A DNA stretch of 5,098 nt from Saprospiraceae bacterium (GTDB lineage: Bacteria > Bacteroidota > Bacteroidia > Chitinophagales > Saprospiraceae): positions 1 to 5,098 of the forward strand of contig SLDF01000317.1 of the NCBI GenBank assembly GCA_007125435.1. Reading direction: 5' to 3'. Shown piece by piece: positions 1 to 4,028 of this stretch (positions are counted from its first letter, which is position 1; each line of letters starts with the position of its first letter). A model generated the notes under the pieces. That model searched no databases. It was not told the origin of the DNA and saw only the letters and a program-made list of their open reading frames with translations. A program made the translations under genes and the position numbers.

Positions 1-90
1 GAAAACAAAGATAAAATAGCGCTGAAAATAACGCGGGACACCCAAAATGAAAACACAAACTCAGTGTTTATAAGGGTTACAGAAGGTTAG
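1..90 (+). CDS. C-terminal end of an upstream gene (partial, hypothetical)
   Basis: The first forward frame is open from the window edge to a TAG at 88-90 and gives 29 residues ending FIRVTEG. The other two forward frames close within the first 18 bases. The residue mix (alternating charged and hydrophobic, beta-like) is compatible with a real protein end. The piece is too short to recognise a family, and an accidental open frame is quite possible. Confidence 0.35.
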   Translation, partial: ENKDKIALKITRDTQNENTNSVFIRVTEG

Positions 91-140
91 GATAAGAGAC
101 CGCACAAAACAGGAAAAAGAACCTAGCCACTATGGCAAAA

Positions 141-354
141 GTTCTTATATTTAGACTCGACATTGAAAATAAGGAAACAAAATAGACTCCCATGACGAAC
201 ACCTTTCCACTATATTAGCACAGGCTTCGCCCGCCCCATAGGACATGAGCTTTTGTCCAATGGGGCCTGCCCCGTTGGATATAAGCAAATATCCAATGGG
301 GTCCAACTTGAAAAGTTGATCCTGGACATCAACTTTCCGTAATGTTACCACCAA
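141..354 (+). repeat. Structured interspersed repeat, copy 1 (longest copy)
   Basis: This is one of three related sequences in the window, all in the same orientation; the others are at 2255-2425 and 3165-3345. The first 80 or so bases differ from copy 2 at only about three positions. It starts with GTTCTTATATTTAGACTCGA and ends at AATGTTACCACCAA. It can fold into several hairpins. Stem 234-245/254-265 has 12 pairs with one A-A mismatch. Stem 270-282/289-301 has 13 pairs with one G-T. A perfect 9-bp stem lies at 312-320/328-336. The second hairpin is in a 36-nt insertion (266-301) absent from copies 2 and 3. No terminal inverted repeats or target duplications are visible. Similarity to copy 3 continues weakly left to about 122, so the left border is approximate. 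The repeat ends only 11 bases before the DUF4328 start. Its nature (element remnant, RNA leader or recombination site) is unknown. Confidence 0.85.
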
Positions 355-365
355 ATTTGAACCCA

Positions 366-1091
366 ATGAAAGAGATCGAAATCAATCAACAAAAAGAAAA
401 GAAAATTGAAATCAAAGACAATTCTAAAAGAGCAAAAATACTATTGACTGTATTTGGGGTTTTGATTGTATTAAACTCAGTTGGTCTGTTGATAGGCTAT
501 AATGAAATGCAAATATTAAAAAAAGCTCAAATAGGAGAATATGTATCTGAAGAAGCAGAAAACCTGAGTGAATTATTGCAAGGGATAATAGGACTTGTCC
601 AATTTGGACTCTATATTTCTTCAGTTGTTGTATTTTTAAATTGGTTTAGAAGGGCTTATGGGAACTTACATCGTGCCGATATTACTTATATAAATCATAG
701 AGAAACAATGGCGGTTTGGGCTTGGTTTATTCCTATTGTTTCGTTTTACAGACCTGTACAAATGATGAATGAAATTTGGACAGAGACACAAGAGACCATC
801 AAAAATTTTGACACAACATATGTGACGAAAAAAGGTGGAATAATAATTGGATTGTGGTGGGCATTATTTATCATATCAAATTTCATAGGTTGGTATGTAT
901 TTCAGACCATAAAAAAGCAAGATACAATTGAACAGATGATTAAAAGTTCAGAGGCAAATTTAATTTCTGATTTCATACAAATCCCAGAAGCCTGTTTGGT
1001 GATTTTCATTGTCCATAAATTATCTAAAATGGAGTATAAGTTAGCTGATGAAGTGAAAAAGTCTGGAGGTAATATCATATATGAAAAATAG
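366..1091 (+). CDS. DUF4328 domain-containing integral membrane protein
   Basis: This is a 241-residue protein of unknown function that matches the DUF4328 family by its hallmark motifs. These are FLNWFRRAYGNL (residues 90-101), a Trp- and Pro-rich stretch VWAWFIPIVSFYRPVQ (117-132) followed by MMNEIW, and WWALFIISNFIG (164-175). Hydrophobic segments lie at about 24-44, 71-92, 116-130, 158-179 and 199-217, so it should sit in the inner membrane. The first 22 residues are charged and polar, probably cytoplasmic, and there is no signal peptide. An upstream ATG at 342 is in frame, but it falls inside repeat copy 1 and is kept in the other copies beside unrelated genes, so I prefer the ATG at 366. 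Neither start has a Shine-Dalgarno site. It appears to be a single-gene unit. The family assignment is confident and the role is unknown. Confidence 0.85.
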   Translation: MKEIEINQQKEKKIEIKDNSKRAKILLTVFGVLIVLNSVGLLIGYNEMQILKKAQIGEYVSEEAENLSELLQGIIGLVQFGLYISSVVVFLNWFRRAYGNLHRADITYINHRETMAVWAWFIPIVSFYRPVQMMNEIWTETQETIKNFDTTYVTKKGGIIIGLWWALFIISNFIGWYVFQTIKKQDTIEQMIKSSEANLISDFIQIPEACLVIFIVHKLSKMEYKLADEVKKSGGNIIYEK

Positions 1092-1192
1092 CGGGTTTAG
1101 TGGTAAATCAAAGGTCTATACTTTCAAAAAAAGTCAGTGTCCATCTGAAAGAGTAATGCTTTTTAATCTGCTAATTCTAATACACGAAAACC

Positions 1193-1199
1193 GTTGTGT
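1193..1199 (+). other. Half-site resembling the attC R' core, upstream border of a possible cassette
   Basis: GTTGTGT sits inside CCGTTGTGTC (1191-1200), 25 bases before the TTG start of the next gene. The same core, CCGTTGTACC (1984-1993), recurs downstream of that gene in the same orientation. No matching left arm is seen between 1092 and 1192, so this would be a half or remnant site. It is short, and chance is possible. Confidence 0.3.
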
Positions 1200-1224
1200 C
1201 TTATATTAAAAGACTAGAGAAAAA

Positions 1225-1923
1225 TTGAGACATCTGATAATCATATTGACAATTTTACCCCTACTAACCATTGGACAAAAGGATAAAAGTAAGCCTATTG
1301 AAACCTATGAGAAAACAAACGCAAACCTTTTTTACCGACTTGAGCTATACTCCGATTCAACATTTAAATATGAACATTTATTTGAACTTGGCTCAACAAT
1401 GTCACAAGGACGGTGGAGAAAGAAAAACGACACCTTGACCCTTTACGACTACGAAGTACCCTGGAAACTTGAAAGGATAGAAGAAAAATATATTGACACA
1501 CTTAGAAATAAGATAATCGTTAAGATAATTATTAATGATACGATTGCAATTAATATTCGCGGAGACTATGACATTTTTATTGACGGACAGCAAAGCAATG
1601 TAAGTTATGACCACTCTACAAAGACACAGAACGTATTTGACTTTGAAGTATGGATTAATTCAGATTGTAAAACCAAAATAAAGACCAATAAAATAGGGAT
1701 TGCAGAATTTATGACAAATAACATTTCTGAAATACTTATTGATTATAACAGATACATTGTAAGCGACCCAGGAAATAATTATTTTACTTTGACAATTTCA
1801 AACTACCCAATTTTGACTTCACCACCTTCATTAAAATGGCCAATTAGGAAAATTCAGGGACCTGAAATAAAGCCAATTGAATGTGGACAGACATTGAAAC
1901 ATATAATCTTGACTAAAATTTGA
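1225..1923 (+). CDS. Hypothetical secreted or periplasmic protein
   Basis: This is a 232-residue protein that I cannot assign to a named family. Residues 1-18 (MRHLIIILTILPLLTIGQ) form a Sec-type signal peptide, with likely cleavage around the IGQ, so the mature protein should be exported. It has no lipobox Cys. Residues 42-75 have the pattern YSDSTFKYE, then QGRWRKKNDTLTLYDYE. This resembles the strand-rich lipocalin-like or copper-resistance-like repeat common in secreted Bacteroidota proteins (loose similarity only). The start must be TTG at 1225: the frame has a stop at 1207-1209, and the first ATG is at residue 59, after the signal peptide. No Shine-Dalgarno site is seen. It stands alone between two GTTGT-type half-sites, with an attC-like structure just after its stop, so it may be a cassette-borne gene. 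Antisense open frames under it look like shadows. Confidence 0.7.
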   Translation: MRHLIIILTILPLLTIGQKDKSKPIETYEKTNANLFYRLELYSDSTFKYEHLFELGSTMSQGRWRKKNDTLTLYDYEVPWKLERIEEKYIDTLRNKIIVKIIINDTIAINIRGDYDIFIDGQQSNVSYDHSTKTQNVFDFEVWINSDCKTKIKTNKIGIAEFMTNNISEILIDYNRYIVSDPGNNYFTLTISNYPILTSPPSLKWPIRKIQGPEIKPIECGQTLKHIILTKI

Positions 1924-1933
1924 GAAGCCAAAG

Positions 1934-1992
1934 GCATAACAGCTAAAATTTCATGCGGCTCTTAAGAGCCTAGCATGAAACCCCCGTTGTAC
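1934..1992 (+). other. attC-like folded recombination-site candidate
   Basis: The element begins 10 bases after the stop of the secreted-protein gene. GCATAAC (1934-1940, fits RYYYAAC) and GTTGTAC (1986-1992, near GTTRRRY) are imperfect inverse partners. Between them an 8-bp stem TTTCATGC/GCATGAAA (1949-1956/1973-1980) encloses the perfect palindrome GGCTCTTAAGAGCC (1957-1970). Two unpaired bases (1971-1972) are bulged on one side. Outer core, unpaired spacer, inner stem and extrahelical bases are the architecture of integron attC sites. The R' core deviates at one position and no integrase is present in the window. A transcription terminator or other palindromic repeat is the main alternative. 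Confidence 0.4.
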
Positions 1993-2065
1993 CGCATGCT
2001 CCTTCTCCAACAAGTTGCCGTGCTCCCAACTTGTTGGAGAAGGAGCACGACAACTGCTTTGGGGG
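1981..2065 (+). repeat. Long stem-loop with a 21-bp perfect stem
   Basis: Arms 1997-2017 and 2027-2047 are perfect reverse complements of 21 bases around a 9-base loop (CCGTGCTCC, 2018-2026). The stem extends with GTTGT/ACAAC (1986-1990/2050-2054) and CCCCC/GGGGG (1981-1985/2061-2065) across small internal loops. The loop bases GTGCTCC (2020-2026) can instead pair with GGAGCAC (2042-2048), so an alternative fold exists. It abuts and slightly overlaps the attC-like element. There is no clean T-run straight after it; an AAACCGGTTTTTA follows, so a simple terminator is possible but not typical. Confidence 0.75.
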
Positions 2066-2254
2066 AAACCGGTTTTTATGGAGATATAGCTTATTCAGTA
2101 TGTTCTTATTATACAGTTTTCTAGTCCTTATTTTTTTTAATAGTACTTAGTAAGGCCTTTTTCTATACTTAGTCCATCATTTTTGCTCGTCCTAGTGCTA
2201 TTTTTTGCTTATTTCTTGGGATTTGGATCATGAAATATAAGGTCACCAAATAAA
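2066..2254. other. T-rich intergenic spacer, no gene seen
   Basis: The stretch between the long hairpin and repeat copy 2 contains T-runs and short AGTACTTAG/TATACTTAG-like repeats. I see no convincing coding frame on either strand and no recognisable RNA. It may act as a 3' untranslated region or simply be a junction between accessory units. Confidence 0.5.
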
Positions 2255-2425
2255 GTACTTATATTTAGATTCGACATTGAAAATATGGAAACAAAATAGA
2301 CTCCCATGACGAACACCTTTCCACTATATTAGCACCGACTTTGCTCGCCCCATAGGACATGAGCGTTTGTCCAATAGGTTCTAGCTTGAAAAGTTTATCT
2401 TGAAGATCAACTTTCCTTAATGTTA
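2255..2425 (+). repeat. Structured interspersed repeat, copy 2
   Basis: This is the second member of the repeat family and lies upstream of parD. It starts GTACTTATATTTAGATTCGA and is nearly identical to copy 1 for the first 80 bases. The central hairpin (2348-2359/2368-2378) survives with extra mismatches. The 3' hairpin is 10 pairs with one mismatch (2390-2399/2405-2414, loop TTGAA). Similarity to the other copies stops after AATGTTA, while copies 1 and 3 continue with CCACCAA. The 36-nt insertion of copy 1 is absent. Confidence 0.85.
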
Positions 2426-2444
2426 GATGCAATATCAATAAAAC

Positions 2445-2480
2445 TTGGAAATGATGCATTATTGGTGTATTTTTACATCA
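2445..2480 (+). promoter_or_regulatory. Candidate parDE promoter and operator
   Basis: TTGG at 2445-2448 and TATTTTTA at 2468-2475 match the Bacteroidota promoter pattern (TTG, about 20 nt, TAnnTTT) and end 17 bases before the parD start. The inverted pair TGATG (2452-2456) and CATCA (2476-2480) brackets the -7 element. It could be an autoregulatory site for ParD, because ParD antitoxins usually repress their own operon. This is pattern-based only. Confidence 0.35.
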
Positions 2481-2492
2481 AACTTTTGTATT

Positions 2493-2732
2493 ATGGCACG
2501 ACAAAGTATCTCACTCACGGAGCCCAATGATGAGTGGCTTAAAGCCCAAGTGGATAAAAAGGAATATTCCAGCAAGAGCGAACTCGTTAATGATTTGATT
2601 AGACAGGCCAGGAAGCAGCAGACTCAAATCGATTGGCTGAGGGCAAAAATGGAAAGGTCTGAAAAAAGCGGTTTCACAGATGATAGCAAACAAGACATAT
2701 TAGAACAATCTAAGTCTATGCTTAATGGCTAA
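2493..2732 (+). CDS. parD: ParD-type antitoxin (type II toxin-antitoxin system)
   Basis: The protein has 79 residues, the usual ParD length. Residues 3-40 form a ribbon-helix-helix domain: a strand QSISL, then the helix EPNDEWLKAQVDKKEYSS, then SELVNDLIRQARK, as in the ParD/CC2985 family. The C-terminal part (about 43-77: QIDWLRAKMERSE, then DDSKQDILEQSKSML) is the amphipathic tail that in this family wraps the toxin. The expected role is to dimerise, bind the operator and neutralise ParE. The frame stays open upstream to an ATG at 2445, but that adds 16 residues of non-family sequence and covers the predicted promoter, so I chose ATG 2493 (MARQSISL). It overlaps the toxin gene by 8 bases, consistent with translational coupling. 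Confidence 0.9.
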   Translation: MARQSISLTEPNDEWLKAQVDKKEYSSKSELVNDLIRQARKQQTQIDWLRAKMERSEKSGFTDDSKQDILEQSKSMLNG

Positions 2733-3015
2733 ATACCGTTTAAGCAATGAGGCTAAAGCAGATCTGATTCGCATACATCATTACGGTGTTGAAGCATTCG
2801 GTATGGCACAAGCTGATAAATATTATGATTCATTTTTTGAATGCTTTGAGGTCATTTCTCAACGACCATATTCCTTTGAGTCTGTCGATTACATAAAGAA
2901 AGGATATAGACGATGTGTATGTGGCTCAGATAGCATATTCTTTAAAATTGCTAATGATGGCATTGTTGAAATAATGGCGATAGTAGGCAGGCAAGATTTA
3001 AATAGCGTCTTATAA
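2725..3015 (+). CDS. parE: ParE-type toxin (RelE/ParE superfamily)
   Basis: The protein has 96 residues, typical for ParE. Family features in order are YRLSNEAKADLIRIHHYG (4-21, first strand and helix), the second helix with AQADKYYDSFFECFEVI (29-45), RPYS (47-50), the strand pair KKGYRRCVCGSDSIFFKI (58-75) and VEIMAIVGRQD (81-91). ParE toxins usually block DNA gyrase, though targets vary across the superfamily, so the target here is inferred. The ATG lies inside the last codons of parD (8-base overlap), giving the classic antitoxin-first operon. No truncation is seen. No clear terminator follows. Confidence 0.9.
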   Translation: MAKYRLSNEAKADLIRIHHYGVEAFGMAQADKYYDSFFECFEVISQRPYSFESVDYIKKGYRRCVCGSDSIFFKIANDGIVEIMAIVGRQDLNSVL

Positions 3016-3164
3016 TACAAAATACTTTTGCTAACTGGATAATCCGGAGCATGTTGACCCACGAAATGCGAGAAAAAATGAGCTAAAAACAATAAAATTT
3101 TCACCTGTAAATCATAGCTCTGCCAAACGTAATCTCCTCAATCACCTTACCCATTATGTCAAAA
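3016..3164. other. Intergenic spacer with a possible IS21-type end remnant
   Basis: No convincing gene is seen here. Around 3042-3062, read on the minus strand, is GTGGGTCAACATGCTCCGG. It resembles the short GTGGGTCA-nn-CCGG repeats found near the ends of many IS21-family elements. Only one unit is present and no transposase is nearby. The part next to copy 3 (about 3143-3164) is weakly similar to the flank of copy 1. Confidence 0.25.
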
Positions 3165-3345
3165 GTACTTATATTTAGACTCGACATTGAAAATAAAGAA
3201 ACAAAATAGATACCCATGATGAACGCCTTTCCACTTTATAATAGCCCCGGCTTTACCTGCCCAGTAGCACAAAAGCTTTTGTCTAATGGGGTCTAGCTTG
3301 AAAAGTTGATCTTTGGGGGTTAACTTTCCTTGATGTTACCACCAA
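3165..3345 (+). repeat. Structured interspersed repeat, copy 3
   Basis: This is the third family member and lies upstream of hipB. It starts GTACTTATATTTAGACTCGA and ends GATGTTACCACCAA, sharing the right border of copy 1. It is more diverged than copies 1 and 2. The centre contains the perfect palindrome ACAAAAGCTTTTGT (3269-3282). The 3' hairpin persists as 3302-3310/3319-3327, with two G-T wobbles in place of Watson-Crick pairs. Small insertions break the minus-strand frame that is open in the other two copies. Confidence 0.8.
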
Positions 3346-3351
3346 TACAAG

Positions 3352-3493
3352 TAAAAAGTGCACCTTATTGCAACTTTCTCGTGTTTTTCATCCAACTATA
3401 CTATAAATCTCATAAAAAGTGCAATTAAATGCCCTATCCTTTGTCAAAGTCTGAATGTTTTATATTTTTACAAATAAAAGAGCAGTACTATGC
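3352..3493 (+). promoter_or_regulatory. Three phased GCA-N6-TGC operator candidates upstream of hipB
   Basis: The dyad GCA-N6-TGC occurs at 3360-3371, 3421-3432 and 3482-3493, at exact intervals of 61 bp. The first two are preceded by identical TAAAAAGT and the third by ATAAAAGA. The third covers the hipB start codon. The predicted promoter lies between the second and third sites. HipB-type antitoxins repress their own operons through inverted repeats, so these are the best operator candidates in the window. Binding itself is inferred. Confidence 0.6.
3440..3468 (+). promoter_or_regulatory. Candidate hipBST promoter
   Basis: TTTG at 3440-3443 and TATATTTT at 3461-3468, separated by 17 nt, match the Bacteroidota -33/-7 pattern, with the last base deviating from TAnnTTTG. 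The -7 element ends 21 bases before the hipB ATG, leaving a short leader with an A-rich region (AAATAAAAG) in place of a Shine-Dalgarno site. It is bracketed by two operator-like dyads. Confidence 0.45.
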
Positions 3494-3726
3494 ACTTTGA
3501 AAATTTAATAAGTACAATAAAAGCACGGAGAGTAGACTTAAAGGTTAACCAAGAAAATTTGGCAAAACTTTCTGGAGTTGGATTAAGGACACTCAAACAA
3601 TTTGAAAGTGGTAAAGGCAACCCTACTTTACAAACTGTTCAGAAAATAGCTGCGGTATTAGGACTAGAAGTTTGTCTAATGGTTAAATCTGAAATAACAG
3701 ATGAGAAAGGCAAAGATACTTTATAA
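3490..3726 (+). CDS. hipB: HipB-like antitoxin, XRE-family DNA-binding protein
   Basis: The protein has 78 residues and consists almost entirely of an XRE/Cro helix-turn-helix domain at about 5-64. The helix-turn-helix is NQENLAKLSGV (20-30) followed by GLRTLKQFESGKGNPTL (31-47), where the recognition helix is LRTLKQFESG. The next helix is TVQKIAAVLGLEV (49-61). A short charged tail ends DEKGKDTL. The expected role is a dimeric operon repressor and part of the antitoxin complex with HipS and HipT. It is the first gene of the operon. Its last 26 bases overlap hipS in another frame, which suggests coupled translation. Its start codon lies within one of three dyad sites, so bound HipB could also block ribosome or polymerase access (inference). 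Confidence 0.88.
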   Translation: MHFENLISTIKARRVDLKVNQENLAKLSGVGLRTLKQFESGKGNPTLQTVQKIAAVLGLEVCLMVKSEITDEKGKDTL

Positions 3727-4024
3727 GAACCAAGAAGCAGGCATGTTAATTCAGCATGATAATGGCTCTTTTACCTTTAGATATAATGATTCATGGAAAA
3801 ATGATATAACCAAACCTGCTATTAGTTTAACATTACCAATGTCTCAACAAGAATATCATTCAGATTATTTATTTCCCTTTTTTTTTAATATGCTTCCAGA
3901 GGGGTCAAATAAACAGATGGTTTGTATGCTTAATAGATTAGACCTAGACGACTATTTTGGTATACTTCTTACGACGGCAAAGTTTGATAATATTGGTGCA
4001 ATAAAAGTTATTAAAGCAGAATAA
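3701..4024 (+). CDS. hipS: HipS-like protein (stand-alone HipA N-terminal subdomain)
   Basis: The protein has 107 residues and corresponds to the HipA N-terminal (N1) domain alone. Diagnostic parts are the opening strand KAKILYKNQEAGML (3-16), SLTLPMSQQEYHSDYLFPFFFNMLPEGSNK (42-71, with the LPEG signature at 65-68), LDLDDYFGILL (80-90) and the end TAKFDNIGAIKV (92-103). In the described HipBST system of enteropathogenic E. coli this small protein is the antitoxin that neutralises the HipT kinase. I infer the same here from size, order and homology. The ATG at 3701 is favoured over 3743 because the latter loses the first conserved strand. It overlaps hipB by 26 bases and ends 4 bases before hipT. 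A run of nine T (3878-3886) encodes part of the FPFFF stretch. Confidence 0.85.
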   Translation: MRKAKILYKNQEAGMLIQHDNGSFTFRYNDSWKNDITKPAISLTLPMSQQEYHSDYLFPFFFNMLPEGSNKQMVCMLNRLDLDDYFGILLTTAKFDNIGAIKVIKAE

Positions 4025-4028
4025 TTGT

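Noticed and set aside
342..365. N-terminal extension of the DUF4328 protein from the ATG at 342
   Set aside because: This ATG belongs to the repeat and occurs in copies beside unrelated genes. The extra eight residues carry no family feature.
1121..1151. Terminator hairpin CTTTCA/TGAAAG after the DUF4328 gene
   Set aside because: The stem has six weak pairs around a loop of about 19 nt and no T-run, so it is not supportable as a terminator.
1165..1208. Small forward frame starting at an ATG between the DUF4328 and secreted-protein genes
   Set aside because: It encodes only about 14-17 residues, has no ribosome-binding context, and overlaps the GTTGT half-site.
1402..1614. Minus-strand open frame within the secreted-protein gene
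   Set aside because: It is a shadow of the forward gene, with no recognisable domain and no start context.
2445..2492. N-terminal extension of ParD from the ATG at 2445
   Set aside because: The extra 16 residues do not resemble ParD, and the region holds a good promoter match.
2511..3104. Minus-strand open frames across parDE
   Set aside because: They are antisense to two well-supported genes, with low-complexity hydrophobic peptides and no family match.
141..3345. The three repeats as a CRISPR array or classical MITEs
   Set aside because: The units are about 180 nt, far apart, and lack regular spacers. No terminal inverted repeats or target-site duplications can be seen.
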